From NCBI GenBank assembly GCA_020796225.1, contig CM036759.1:20967813-21031812 (forward strand): DNA of 64,000 nt. Direction: 5' to 3'. The notes under the pieces are model-generated. The model saw only the letters and a list, made by a program, of their open reading frames with translations. It searched no databases and was not told where the DNA came from. Made by a program: the position numbers and the translations under genes. Positions 1-12,179 of the stretch are shown here, piece after piece; position 1 is the stretch's first letter; every line of letters starts with the position of its first letter. This stretch comes from Arion vulgaris (lineage: Eukaryota > Mollusca > Gastropoda > Stylommatophora > Arionidae).

Positions 1-420
1 TCTCTCTCGTGATTACCACCCAGACCGATGTACCAGATTTCCCCATAAATTCTATTCATGTGGAAATCCGATTCATGCAACCTTAGCATTGGTGTGTTTT
101 ACTACACATCTTCAGCACCATTTGAAGCTCTGGTGCTTATCCTTCGACGATATGTCCGGTTTCAGCCAGCGTTTACTCGGTTCGCTCTCCGTTCTGTAGC
201 CATCTAGTGATTTTTATGGTGTGGGGTAGCTAGCCCACTCCCAACCTCATTAGTCGTCTCTTACGACATGCGTGTCAGGTAACAGTGGTTCTATTCTTTA
301 CACCCCAATTTGGGCCCCGGTAACCACTCGGGCGGGTCTGATTCTGATTTGTCGCACTTCACTAATTTCCATAGTGATTTCCGTGCTGCTAGTCTGTTTA
401 CCTCTCATATCCAAACTTAT
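1..420 (-). mobile_element. 5' leader of an RTE-like or hairpin-core element
   Basis: The minus strand starts near gagtggttaccggggcccaa (300-335), then AAAGAATAGAACCACTG, a hairpin-core variant (253-267) and ggctagctaccccac, similar in order to 4690-4830. The part below 230 is not recognised. Confidence 0.5.
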
Positions 421-1330
421 TGTATTAAAACACTGAAGGGCATTATTATCTTTCAACAATCATATCTTCAAACATCAATATATTATTAACCTACTGTATA
501 AAGCGACATCTTTATCTGGGTGTAGAAAAACTGAAGCAACAAACAGAAAAAAAAATGCAGTGAATTTTCCAGGCACATCAAGGAATAGACACTAATCATT
601 TCTGTCCGGTCGTATCATCAGTAAAACTGACGCATGTCCATTATCTTAGAGATAATGTGTAGGGCAGTGGTGACGAAAGATACAAATGTTTCCAGATCTC
701 ATGCAAGGGAAGTTACCGAAATAATAATAATAGTAGAACAATAACTCATGTATTACCTCCCTTAATAGAATTAAAATAAATTTCTGTATAGCTCCAGAAT
801 ACAACGATGTGTTACAATGACAACTACACACCAAATAACATCCAACATCTATGATTCTTTAAACTAGATACTGCTTTGCACTGCTTTTCTAATGAAAAGG
901 TTAATGACACGGGCGCAACTGATTGCAAGTAACACTTTACATTTAGAATAAAGCGATTCTTCACGCTGGGAATGACCTCGGCGAAACGCATACGCAATTA
1001 CAGTTCTTCTTTCTTCTTTAACTATCCAGTGACGCCATCTTGTCCTTTTATTCAATTCCATGTTGGGATATTTGCGTGTGTTTGTAAGTTATTTCTTTAT
1101 TCAATAAGCTGTGGCCCATTTTTCTGACTCTGAATGAAAAATTATCTTATTGACATCATCCAACACCTGATATTTGAAATGTTGGGGATTATGATGATGT
1201 GTACACAGCTGTACTGTAAAGTGTGTAAGTGTGTTGTCGTTGAATTCTGTTCATTTGATTATTTAAATAGTATGTGTTGGTTCAAACTCTAGAACCAAGA
1301 CTTATTTTCATGTCTTGGATTGAAGATTGT
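421..1330. other. Non-coding stretch, nothing recognised
   Basis: AT-rich DNA with short open frames only and no repeat or motif I can name. Confidence 0.6.
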
Positions 1331-1626
1331 GGTGGCCAGAAAAGAGCAGCTCAACAGGCGTACGAGTAGGCTCAACAACTAACATCAGGGGTATTGCGAA
1401 GAAAATTGGAGCGCCTATGGACATTTCCGGAGTGCAATGAAGATATTAAGGACTGAAACTCAGTGCACGTTAGGAGAGTAAAGAAAATACGACTTTCCCA
1501 AGAGGTTTCCACATTTGCCGCTTTTAAACCAATCGCTTCCAACGTCAGACCTCACTCTGTCAGTTCTGTCCACAGTTCTTCTCCATGTTACCTTTGATCA
1601 TCCAGGTACTTTTTTTCCATTCGCAG

Positions 1627-1722
1627 TCCATCAACGAGCTGTTCTAACCAATGCCTCTACTGTCATACATTCTGATCAACGAGCTGTTCTAACCAATGCC
1701 TCTACTGTCATACATTCTGATA
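1627..1722. repeat. Direct duplication of about 45 bp
   Basis: The segment ATCAACGAGCTGTTCTAACC through catacattctg occurs twice back to back. Confidence 0.85.
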
Positions 1723-2204
1723 TCAGAGGAAACTTCCATGGATAGAAATGACATTCTTCACGCATTGAGAGAGTCTTTCCGAACAAAGGAGTTTCAGGGC
1801 TGTGAATCCCACTCGCTGACCATATTGAGAGAGATGGGTGTCGATATAGGTGCAGCCCGAAAAGAACGACATACTAAATATGCAAAGAGATTGATTAATC
1901 AACATCGTACTGATGTGTTGAGCCGGTGGAGGCTGCTGGATTTGCTGAGGCGGAGATCGGAGCACCTATAGACATGCATCCGGAGTGCTTTGATGATAGT
2001 CCTTATATAACTGATGTATGCCCAATCCAGCTCTATCTCCGTTTTGTAATACGATCTACAATTAATATAATCACAATTTGCTTGTTTTTAACTCTCTTTA
2101 TTTGTTGGAGGAGGATTGTCTTTTGTTTCAATCTTTGCTTCTGTTTGCTTTGCCAATTTCCAACAACAAATCTATTGTGGTGGTCTTTCTTTATTTATCT
2201 ACTT

Positions 2205-2400
2205 GCCCGCCTGTCCAACGTGTTCGTAGCCCGTTGGACGACGGGTGAAAAGCCCCATATGAGTGCGGTTCAATTCCGCGGGCTGGTAGAAAAGCCACAG
2301 GTTCTCCAGATTTACGGTGTTCGTGGCACCGAACTGAAGGGTTACGATGTCCATGGCACCGAGCCGAAGAGCTGAAAAGCACAAGTGCTTCTGAATCGGG
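2205..2400 (+). mobile_element. Short dispersed repeat, SINE-like
   Basis: Matches 19322-19505: cttgcccgcctg, GGACGACGGGTG, a B-box-like GGTTCAATTCC, then a body ending near aagtgcttctgaatcgg. Possibly tRNA-derived. Confidence 0.55.
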
Positions 2401-2914
2401 GAAGGGGGAATTATCTACTTCTTTCCTAAACTTCAATGCCAGCTTCATTCTTTCGCAGCACAAGTGCTTCCATATTTGTCTGTACATGCATGCAACAGTT
2501 GGTCTTGGTCTATTTTCTCTCCTAATTAGACTCGAGACGTTATTGTGGACTACGTCAAGGTATCAATGTTTGCATTTGAACACACATTAAAAGCATATTG
2601 TTGTATTTTACATCTGAGCTGATGTCATAGACGAGTTGAGTAGGATTGCGGCAGACGTCGGAGATCTCACACAGGAACAGGGATGCATTTAGAGCTGCTG
2701 TCATGGAAGTCAAGTTCCGACAGAGACAAGATAGAATAATGATGATGACGTTGTGCCAGCACGTTACTTCAATAGCTGTTATCTTCTTAATGTTTTGCTC
2801 TATACATTCTCAACAAGCTTACGGTTGAGCTATCAATCTAACGTTGCTCCAAGATATGGAATTTGTTGTATTACAGTTAGACCTACTGAAATGTTCTTGA
2901 ACTAGTAGACGAGA

Positions 2915-3790
2915 CTCGTATAACTTCTTCTTCTTCTTCTGTCGTCACATTGCTACCGGGATGTTGTTCAGTGTCGTGGTTTTCTGTTTTTGTCTTGCGC
3001 TGTTCTGGTGGCTTGGTTGATTGTTATTTTTGCTCTTTGACACTATTCTGCTTTACCATCTAACCATCTATTTCGTGGTCTTCTTCTCACCTTCTTCCTG
3101 ATGTTCGGTGTTGTAGAAGACTATGTATACTGTGGAGTTTGGGATGTATTCTTATTAAGTGGCCAAACCACTTCATTCTTTGTTTCTCAATATATTTCAA
3201 GCAAGGTTCTGTGCCAACTTTCTTTTTTATGCTGATGTTGGTGTCTTTTCTGGTGTTGTTGGTAACTTTTCGCAGGGCATTTCACGTGTAGTTATTTTTT
3301 GTGACTGTGCTTTGCTGATTGTCCATGTTTGGCAATTGTAACACAAAAATGCTGTTGATCATATGTTACTTAGCTGTCAGTGAAATTTGTGGGGGCCTTA
3401 ACAATGGCCACAAACTGATAGGTTACTGCATTTGCTTTTTTGCACTCTAGCCTCTTTCTATTTAGTCTTCTGTCTTCTGTGAAATGCTTCCTAAGTATTT
3501 GAATTCTTTCACTTGATTGATTGTAATGCCATTGACATGGATGTCTAGTTTATTATGTTTTCTTCCCATATTCATTATTTCTGTTTTAGTGTTGTTGATT
3601 TTCATGTCATGATTTATACAATTTTGGTTCAAGGTGTCAGTATGTTGTTGTAGATCTTGTACATTTTGGTGTATCAGGCACTGATTATCTGTAAAAGCAG
3701 TTCATTTATTTCATCATTATCTGAATTTGACTCTTTGAGTTATTTTATCCATTATATGCAATAAAGAGTAGTGGTGAGAGGACTCGTATA
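2915..3790 (-). mobile_element. RTE-like LINE, degenerate RT and C-terminal part
   Basis: Read on the minus strand, translated pieces match the RTE pattern in three broken frames: the region following the RT active site, then the C-terminal region that precedes a CTT/GAA microsatellite (2928-2940). The last 480 bp are closely similar to the insertion at 27036-27515. Many stops; dead copy. Confidence 0.6.
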
Positions 3791-3931
3791 ACAAACTGCT
3801 CTAAATACTTGACTACGCCACCATTAGAGGGACTAAAAGTCTGGTATAATTTGTCATTAACTAGTTTTTCTTGACTTCCCACGAGGTCATTACCTTGTAG
3901 TGGTGGGGAGCTTGCTTACCTCCATGATCCA

Positions 3932-4330
3932 GAAAACTATGCTGACAGGAGCGTTGCTCCTAGTAGGGACACCCATGTCAGAAAGCTATGTTGACAGAAG
4001 CGTTGCTCCTAGTAAGGAAACCCATGTCAGAAAGCTATGCTGACAGGAGCTTTGCTCCTAGGAGGGAAACCCATGTCAGAAAGCTATGCTGACAGAAGCT
4101 TTGCTCCTAGTAGGGACACCCATGTCAGAAAGCTATGCTGACAGGAGCTTTGCTCCTAGGAGGGAAACCCATGTCAGAAAGCTATGTTGACAGAAGCGTT
4201 GCTCCTAGTAGGGACACCCATGTCAGAAAGCTATGCTGACAGGAGCTTTGCTCCTAGGAGGGAAACCCATGTCAGAAAGCTATGCTGACAGGAGCTTTGC
4301 TCCTAGGAGGGAAACCCATGTCAGAAAGAG
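3932..4330. repeat. Tandem array, 49-bp unit, about 8 copies
   Basis: CCCATGTCAGAAAGC recurs at 3972, 4021, 4070, 4119, 4168, 4217, 4266 and 4315, an exact 49-bp step. Units alternate between ACAGAAGCGTTG and ACAGGAGCTTTG types. Confidence 0.95.
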
Positions 4331-4439
4331 AAATTTCGAAGGACTGTTGGGGTGGCAAAGTTCTGCTCAGGACAAGTTATTTGATGATGATGATGAATAT
4401 ATATTTCAAATTTCTTCTTCTTTGAATGCTCCATATCAA

Positions 4440-4680
4440 CCACTTGTTACGACTCTGTGTGATTTGTATGCGATCTGAGCCGAAGAGCGATTGTACGTTG
4501 TGCCAGTTATGCGCCTACAAGTTGGCAAGCACATTCGATTTCAGCTATGCTTTTATTTACTAGGTAGCTTCCTAGGTTCTACATCAGTCGATGCAATTAC
4601 GACACGTATTGTAGGTCGCAGTGGTACTATTCTTTGCTCCTTTGAAATCCCGACACCACACGAGCGATATTTCAAACTGA
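4440..4680 (-). mobile_element. Hairpin-core repeat, subfamily F
   Basis: Reverse complement of the element order seen at 57525-57960: AAAGAATAGTACCACTGCGA, a decayed core, the CAACGTACAATCGCTCTT block, then the GATCGCATAC and tail region next to an AAG run. It lies head to head with the LINE at 4690. Confidence 0.6.
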
Positions 4681-4689
4681 GTAGTCTAT

Positions 4690-6150
4690 AAATTTTGCCC
4701 GTGTGTTGCCGGGGCTCGCAAGGGGAGCAAAGAGTAGCAGCACTGCGATCTACAAGGCATGTCGTAAGAGGCGACTAAGGTGGGGTTTGGCGTAGGGCTG
4801 GCTACCCTATCCAGTAGAAAATTTTATCCACAAAATCCAACCAACCATGAACAAGTCACATAAAAATAAAATAAAAACGGTACCAACCAAGAGGAAAGGA
4901 AGCTCTTCTAGAACAGGTATGAAGCGATGCAGAGAAAGCCGCAAGGAGTCTGCACGCAGATTATCTTCCTTTCACCTAGGAAAAGCTCCAGAATTGGCAC
5001 CTGGAATGTTAGAAGTATGTATGAAATGGGAAAGACAGCACAGGTTGTAAATTATATGAAATTTCACGGGATTGGCATCTTGGGATTATGTGAAACTAGG
5101 TGGAATGGTGCAGGCAAACAACGTCTAAACACAGGAGAAACAATGCTGTTCTCAGGCCATATGGAAGAAATTCCCCCATAGTGAAGGAGTGGCTTTAATG
5201 CTATCTAAAGAAGCGGAGAAGGCACTAATAAAATGGGAAGCAGTGAGTCCTAGGATAATCACAGCAACATTCAGAACCACCAAAAGAAAGTATTCTTGAA
5301 TGTGACCCAGTGTTATGCATCTACTAATGATAAAGAGGACAAAGTAAAAGAGGAATTTTACATAAAACTTCAAAATACTATGGGTAATAAGAGAAATGGG
5401 AACATCAAAATTCTGATGGGTGACCTCAATGCCAAAATAGGTTCGGACAACATAGGCTACGAGGAGATCATGGGGAAACACGGACTAGGAATAATGAACG
5501 AAAATGGAGAACTATTCACTAATTTCTGTGCAGCGAATCAATACGTCATAGGTGGAAGTGTCTTTCCACATAAAAGAATACATAAAGCAACCTGGGTATC
5601 ACCAGAAGGCAAGAGGAGCTTTCATTGCACTGGGAAACATTTGGAAGTCTAAAGAAATCAAATCTAGAACAAAAATTTGGATATTTAACTCTAATGTTAA
5701 AGCAGTTCTACTGTATGGGTCAGAAACATGGAGAACAACTAAAACAATAGCGCATAAATTGCAAACATTCATCAACTGGTGTCTGCGCAGAATAGAGGGA
5801 ATAAGATGGTATGATAGGGTCACAAACGAGGAACTTATGGAGAGAACAAGACAGATTCCAGTGAACGAACAGGTTAAAAAAGAAGCTGGCGCTGGACAGG
5901 ACACACTTTGCGAAAACCGGAGGGGAATATAACAAGAAGTGTCCTTGCCTGGAACCCGCAGGGACAGCGAAAGAAGGGGAGGCGTGAAATACACAGAGAC
6001 GAGATTTGGAGGCAGAGATCAACAATATAAAGAAGAGCTGGAGGGAGCTGCAGGAGATAGCTAGAGATAGGAAGACTTGGCATGAGTTGGTTGAGGGCCT
6101 ATGCCCCAATCCGGGGTAAAATAGCAAAGAGAGAGAGAGAGAGTCTAAAA
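4690..6150 (+). mobile_element. RTE-type LINE, internally deleted copy (endonuclease kept, RT core lost)
   Basis: The copy starts with a 5' leader that carries the hairpin core GTCGTAAGAGGCGAC (4761-4775). An AP-endonuclease-like domain follows, with IGTWNVRSMY (4993-5022), LCETRW (5083-5100) and GDLNAKIG (5419-5442). The endonuclease frame is broken near 5165-5175 and 5295. At about 5605-5615 the endonuclease end (TWVSPEG) runs directly into the post-RT region (AFIALGNIWKS, then LLYGSETW at 5708-5731), so the whole reverse-transcriptase palm is missing. The tail continues to a GA microsatellite at 6128-6142. RTE LINEs move by nicking a target and copying their RNA there; this copy cannot do so itself, though it retains both termini. 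Confidence 0.82.
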
Positions 6151-6479
6151 ATTTGTATAGCAGTAATGTACGAGTATATATTTCAAACACAGTAATGTAT
6201 GTTTTTCAAATTTAATAATTTCAGTTTCAGATTAATAATTTATATACTCCAAGTACAGTATACACTAAGAGCACAGTAATAATATATTAACCCATTCATC
6301 CATCTGAGTAAATATACTGGTTTGCGGTACTTTAAGATAACGTTAAGCCAGTCTGGCTAATTGATTACCCATTTCAATATAAATGCTTTCGGATGTAAAT
6401 AATATTCAGTTGTGAACGTGTTAATTGCAAGCATATTAAATCTATTACATTTCAACACAGTAATATATAAGGTTCGGAA

Positions 6480-7055
6480 AAGACATTCAGTGGACACTTG
6501 TGTCAAAATTAGAGGAACTAGACTTCAAGAATGATCTTGTCTAGCTCGTACACAGGTTACACGACACGCAGGACAAAAATTGGTACCCTGGCAGAAACGT
6601 CGCAACAGCTCAGTCTTTAAATCAGCCAAAAGACAACAAAAGTACTGCGAAGCAACAAGTTAAATACAGATAAGATCCAGACCTTTGTCAACAAACGTCT
6701 TCGGCGTATTCTCAGACTGAGATGGTACGATAGAGCTGCAAACACAGTCCTGTGGATAGGATAAAAACAGGACATTAACCCATGAGAATCCAGGTTAAGA
6801 AGGGAAAATTACGATGGGTTGAGCTACCCTGCTACACAGTTGAGTGGTACTAGACAAGCACGTGAGTTGAAACCGCAAGGAAAATAGAAAAGTGGACATC
6901 CTATATAGACCTGAAGACGAAGTCTTCTTGTGGAACTGAAGGATGCTCTACTATCATGTGAAGCCATAAAGAAAACAGCCAGAGTCTTGGAAAAGATTCA
7001 AATAACTGTTGAGGCCCTATGCTCTACGAGGAGCGGTGATGAATAAGTATATAAT
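6480..7055 (+). mobile_element. RTE-like LINE 3' fragment, heavily mutated
   Basis: Contains a decayed post-RT segment translating to FVNKRLRRILRLRWYDR, then the C-terminal and 3' region that recurs at 18180-18390 (plus) and 54580-54950 (minus), ending near gccctatgctctacgagg. No intact frame remains. Confidence 0.6.
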
Positions 7056-7594
7056 ATATACATGCCAAAGATAATAGGTTACATATACATTAGTCTATCG
7101 TTCACATGCGCATTATTCTACTGTTTCCAAATACAGCAAACTATACATTAATCTATACATACCAAGTATATTATTAATCTATACTTTGTGAACACCGTGT
7201 GTTTCTATTTTTAGAGTAGGTAAAGTTTATGAAAACTGCTTTAGGTTCACTTCCGTTTTATCTATGTGCCTAATTAACACCAGACGTGCACGTGCACGGG
7301 AATGGCGGGAAGCTTAACCTCTGATATAGTTGTCATCGGTTGCTCTGGAAACCTCGTGACGTGATGATATGCCATGACGCTGACATGATGACATTTACCC
7401 TACACACTCAACGAAGGAAGCTGTGTATATCAACTTTATTGTTTATGCAGATCGTTGTCTGTTTTTTTAATTTCCTCTCAAAAAGTACCCGCTACATGGT
7501 CCACGTGACTGCTAATGGTCTTTCAAACAGACCATACAGAATCTTACGCAAATAAACTTCGATACAAGGGAACACTGCAGTAAAACTATGTAGC

Positions 7595-8370
7595 AATGGC
7601 AAAACACGTAAAAACAAAGTACTGTAGTTTTACAAAACACAAAAACAATAACAGTACACAACTTTTCGACCAAAAGGCCTTTATCAAGCAAATAATATAA
7701 CAGAAATGAGTACTGCTTTCGCTGCACAATACATATAGAACCAGAAAATAAATTGATAACTTCCCTAAAATGATATAAATACACAACAAATATAACTACT
7801 AAATCTAACTTAATTCATCATCAAGGTGCGTATTCTTTATAGGACGTTGCTCTCTTTGCAGCGCATCTAAAATTCACTCTGTCTCTACCCACTGTTCACC
7901 CACTTCGTCGATGGTTATATTTATGGTTTCTTTAATATCTTGTAGCCATCTTCTCCTTAGTCTGCCTCTGCGTCCTGGGACCCTGCCTCTAATATTGTTC
8001 TTTCCAGGCCATCGTGACGCTGTGACCAAAGTATCTAATTTTTCTGTATTGTATGTTGTTTATCAGTATAGTAACCTAATTGCGTCTCCCTTATATCGAT
8101 AATACTATTTACCATTTCGCTGCAACTATTCATCGTGACGTAGTTTGGTTAGATTTAGTAGTTATATTTGTTGTGTATTTATTTCATTTTAGGAAGTTAT
8201 CAATTTATTGTCTGGTTCTATATGTATTGTACCTATAAGAAGTGAGTTTCTTCATTTCTGTTGTATCCTTTGCTTGATAAAGGCCTTTTGGTCGAAACGT
8301 TGTTGCGTATTGTCACTGTTTTTGTATTTTTATAAAACTACAGTATTTTGTTTTTACGTGTTTCACCAAG
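7595..8370. mobile_element. Foldback element with about 215-bp inverted arms and a hammerhead-like motif
   Basis: The left arm (about 7595-7807) and right arm (about 8148-8370) are reverse complements at high identity. Each carries TTGATAAAGGCCTTTTGGTC followed by GAAA (8274-8297 plus; 7663-7687 minus), which has the layout of a hammerhead ribozyme core with a GGCC/GGTC stem II. Two core positions differ from CTGATGA, so activity is doubtful. A minus-strand RTE LINE tail (7813-8070) sits between the arms. Hammerhead motifs are known from terminal repeats of Penelope-like elements, which can be inverted, so this may be a Penelope-derived remnant. That origin is inference. Confidence 0.6.
7813..8070 (-). 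mobile_element. RTE-like LINE 3' end inside the foldback element
   Basis: Closely similar to 33795-34060 and 48850-49110 (both minus). It encodes the decayed C-terminal tail (GRRGRPRRKW-type motif and a region after it) in broken frames. Confidence 0.65.
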
Positions 8371-8469
8371 CAAATAAACTAGAAGTTAAAGGAAAATTTA
8401 TGTATCTTTTCTTTCTTTTGTCCTTCTCTGCTTTTTTTGCCGCTAGGCGCTGCAGGTTTAACTGATGAT

Positions 8470-8990
8470 CGGTTTCCGAGATAATGCACGCTCGGTCGCT
8501 TGGTATGGTGTGGTATTGTGAGTTTAAGATGTCTGTAACTCCATCAACCCATCTTTCTTATCTGCCCTTCCTCTTGATGATTCCATTTTCAGGTTGTACG
8601 CTCTGCAACTGGTGTATTCGGTTCATTCTGACCAAGTGGCCAAACCATTTGAGTCTCTGTTTTTCAATAAATCTAATAGCAGGTGTTGTTCCGACTGTTC
8701 TTCTAATTTCTCATTTCTTATATGGTCTCTTCTTGTTTTATTTACTGCTTTCCTCAGGCATCTCATTTCGCATGTGGCAATTTTCCTTTCTTGTTCTTTT
8801 GTCAGTGCCCATGTTTGGCTCTGGAGCACTGTACCTCAACGTCCCAGATATTTCCTCCCCCTTTTTTTCTCATTTCGTCAGTTTGAAAATCTGTTAACGA
8901 ATTTGTCAGCTATTTCTAATACACAATCAAAGCAAACATTGTCTATACAATACCTAACTCTATTGACGACAATACCGTCTATATAAACAC
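8470..8990 (-). mobile_element. RTE-like LINE C-terminal fragment
   Basis: On the minus strand a frame reads QTWALTKEQERKIATCEMR then CLRKAVNKTRRDHIRNE, a typical RTE post-RT region (W-L-T, CEMRCLR). The frame is short and the flanks decayed. Confidence 0.65.
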
Positions 8991-9480
8991 ATTAATTCTG
9001 TTTCTCAGACAAGATAATACTTTTCATATTTACTATCTACAAGAAAAAGTATTCAAATTATTTAATGGGAGATAATTAGTAAAATACTTTACTGTATACT
9101 TTTGTAAGAGTTATCTAGTACCATGTTCAACAACATCAACTCAACAAATAAGAACATAGAAATGTGTTGTCGTGCAACTATTATTAATCATAATTTACTA
9201 TAAGCATTCAAGTAACGTTTACAGTTGAATGCGTTTCCAATGAGAATAATGTATAGTTAAAACTGTCACTTATTATTTATTTCACTACTGAGCAGTTATC
9301 TTCAGTTTCATCACTGTATGCATCTATTATGATTGCTTATTCCACTCATACGTTTAGTGTTTTGTGCGTTTCATCTATCCTCTTTTTTCTTCTTTTGCTT
9401 CTTTTATCGCCTCTTTACTTGAATGTTTTAGATTAAAATCACTTCTTGTAAATTAGTAATAGTAGAAGAACCCGTTTTCA
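8991..9480. other. Non-coding stretch, nothing recognised
   Basis: AT-rich DNA; no frame, repeat or RNA gene seen. Confidence 0.6.
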
Positions 9481-9509
9481 TACCGTGAGGTATAATGAGG
9501 AATACGGTG

Positions 9510-9765
9510 TTTTCCGAGTGGTTACCTGGGTCCACATTTGGGGTGTAAAGAATAGAACCACTTTTACCTGCCACGCATGTCGTAAGAGGTGACTAGGGGT
9601 TTGACTGAAATCGGATGTACGTGTCCTAAACGTGTAGAAGTCTATACGTTTAGGGGCCTACAAACCAATGTGCAACGTATACACGTTCTTGGCACAGATC
9701 AAACATATCACAAAGAGTGATTAAAATTGGTCGTAAAGAACAAACGCAAGGAAGAAGAAGAAGAC
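9510..9765 (+). mobile_element. Hairpin-core repeat, subfamily A
   Basis: Full-length copy: gagtggttacctgggtccac, AAAGAATAGAACCACT, core at 9579-9593 (one wobble pair), a second hairpin CCTAAACGTGTAGAAGTC with TATACGTTTAGG, CAACGTATACACGTTCTTGG, TCACAAAGAGTG, and an AAGAAGAAGAAG tail. The same order is found at 56868-57118 (plus) and 47105-47365 (minus). Confidence 0.75.
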
Positions 9766-9782
9766 GTAATAGTAGAAGAACC

Positions 9783-10415
9783 TGTTTTCATACCGTGAGG
9801 TATACGAAGAATACGGCGTTAGGTCAGTATTTTTCTTTGAACAAAGTCATGCAATGGGTGACGTGGTCAACATCACGTCAGTCGTCTTTACTTTTCAGTG
9901 TCTTTCTGGTGTCCAATTAAGGCTGGCCCGTAGCTTCCGATAACCATACGGCCAGCGGGCCCAGGTAAAAATTATAGGAAATAGGACCACAACCGTCACG
10001 TGACCTCGTATTCCAGTACTGTTGTATAAAAAACGAATTAATTTAAAAAATCAAGACAACATGCTAACTAAAAGTTATATTATGTAACAAGTTAAATTTA
10101 ACACTAAGGAATATCAGTATTATTAATATTTTTCATTAAGAAATGACCATAGACTCATAGAATTGAGTAAAATTGCAAAAAAGCTTGCAGTGTTCTATCA
10201 GGCATTTACAAAAATCAGCCTTCAACTCAAAACTAGATCAGGGTTTCCCCAGTCAGTTATGTGGTCCGATATTAGATTTGGCTGTGGCTGTGCCAACCTG
10301 ATAGCCGTTATGATCGGATAAAAATGCACTCTTACTCTGGTATTGAACCCAAGACCACTTACGAAGCAAGTGCGTTCGCTAACCACTACGATATCGAGAC
10401 TCTTCATTATATCAG
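9783..10415 (-). mobile_element. tRNA-derived SINE, family G, carrying an inserted 370-bp element (E)
   Basis: The 3' part (9783-9915, matching 38890-39010) and head (10320-10410; GTAGTGGTTAGCGAACGC, B-box-like GGGTTCAATACC on minus) flank a block at about 9925-10305. That block (E) recurs at 12180-12520 and 20575-20945. See the finding on repeated insertion. Confidence 0.55.
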
Positions 10416-10479
10416 TTAGAAATCCTGCTTTTATAGTTTGTGGTAGAGTTGTGTGAAGCAAAAGTTGTAACTGCTGTTT

Positions 10480-11000
10480 GTTGTAGGAGCTGTTATTTAT
10501 AGTAAAACCTGTTGCTTGTAGTAACAGTTGCTGTTTGTAGCAACATTCTGTTATTTGTGGAAATTGTTGCTATTGGTGTTATTTGTGGTAAAATGTATTA
10601 CTTATAGTAACAGCTGGTTATATTGATATTGTTTGCAGTAATAGTTGTGGTTCAACCTTTTTGTAATTTTGTAATGTATGTTGTTGTTAATGTTGGTTGC
10701 AAAAGTAGTTGTGGTTCAACTTGTTTGTATTATATGTTGTTGTTAATGTTGGTTGCAGCAGTAGTTGTTGTTTAACTTGGTTGTAATAACTGTTGTTGTT
10801 TATGTTGGCTGCAGCACATGTTAATTATGTTAACAGTGGATGTTGTTGGTAGCAACATATGTTGTTTATGTTGTTAGTAGCAATACATGTTGTTTATGTT
10901 AGCAGTTGACGTTATTTGTAGCAACAAACGCTGTTAATGTTGTTAGAAACATATATTCTAATGTTGTTCATAGCAACAGCAGTTGATGTTGCTTGCAGTG
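10480..11000. repeat. Degenerate GTTGTT-rich repeat, partly 56-bp periodic
   Basis: TTGTTGTTAATGTTGGTTGC recurs at 10681 and 10737, and as TTGTTTATGTTGGCTGC near 10796. The rest is imperfect GTTGTT sequence. Confidence 0.7.
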
Positions 11001-12050
11001 ACTTTTTTAAATATTTATGTAATAGCAAATGTTGTTGGTGTTATTTTCTGTAATAGTTATTGTTCATACTATAGTTTGTAGTACAAAATTAATATTGCTG
11101 CTTGAAGTAACAGCTGATTGTGTGGTTACTATGGCTACAATGCATTGTTGTTTCCTGTTACCCTTTTTTACCAGTTTTAATTTTCGAACAATATGTTTAA
11201 AGAAAAGATTATTTAAGATTTTTATCCTTGCTAAAGCCGTAGACAAGCAACAACTAAAAATGAATTTTAAAAATGTGAAGATGGATTGAATGCCAGCCAA
11301 AAACTGATACTGGATATTATCAAGTCTGGAAGCTGTCAGACGAACGGTCTAGTCTGAGACTTAGCACGAGATTCAGTCTTCGACAATGTCATCAACTACA
11401 CACGAGCAGACAGCGAGGCTGAAAACTGAACAATGCTGAGTGTCATTATAAAAATCTAGCTCTAACATGTTCTGTTTCATAAGACAAGAAAAGAAAAAGA
11501 GATGGAGAAATACGCAATTGTCACTGTCTCTTTCTTTATATTTTTTTATTTCTTTGATTATATATACATCTTCTTCATTATCTTTATCATTTTCCCCATT
11601 TTCATTTTCCAAAATGTCATGTTTTTCCCATTTTGCTCTTGTTTTGAGCTTGCTTTTCTCTTCCAATTTTGTGGTCATATTGTTCGATTAGTTTTCTCTT
11701 TCTGGTTCTTCTTCTTTTATAACGCCCCTGTTTTTTCATTTTCTTCGTTTGTGTTCTTGTTTTATTTCCTTGTACTCATTTTTCTTCCTGAATACTTTCT
11801 TTTTCTTTTCTTTTTGACTCATCGTTTTAATTATCTTTTTTATTTCTCTCTTCAGACTTGATTCTTATTTCTAATTCTCACTAATTAAATTCTACAAGCT
11901 ATTTTTTTGTTTCGAATTATTTGTGAACATGTGTCTTTGTATCACTACATATGTCTCACAAATAGTGTAATGCTGTATCTTGGTTCTTTTTTAATGTCGG
12001 TTTACGGTATTTATATTTTATGTTAACATTATTTTGTTACTCTTGTTTGC
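11000..12050. other. Non-coding stretch with T-rich block
   Basis: The part 11480-11860 is strongly T/C-rich on the plus strand and gives long frames of Phe, Ser and Leu that look like composition effects, not membrane proteins. Elsewhere nothing is recognised. Confidence 0.6.
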
Positions 12051-12179
12051 TGTTGTCAGTTGGGTGGTCGCTGTGGCCTGGAGGTAAGATATTCGTCTTC
12101 GTCCGTAGGTAATCGGTTTGTTTTCTGCGTAGAACAATTTGACATTTTTCCATTGATCTCTAATCTCACTGTAGGTTAG

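Noticed and set aside
11467..11861. Frames of 74-119 codons rich in Phe and Ser
   Set aside because: T-rich DNA composition; two different frames give similar membrane-like output and no motif is present.
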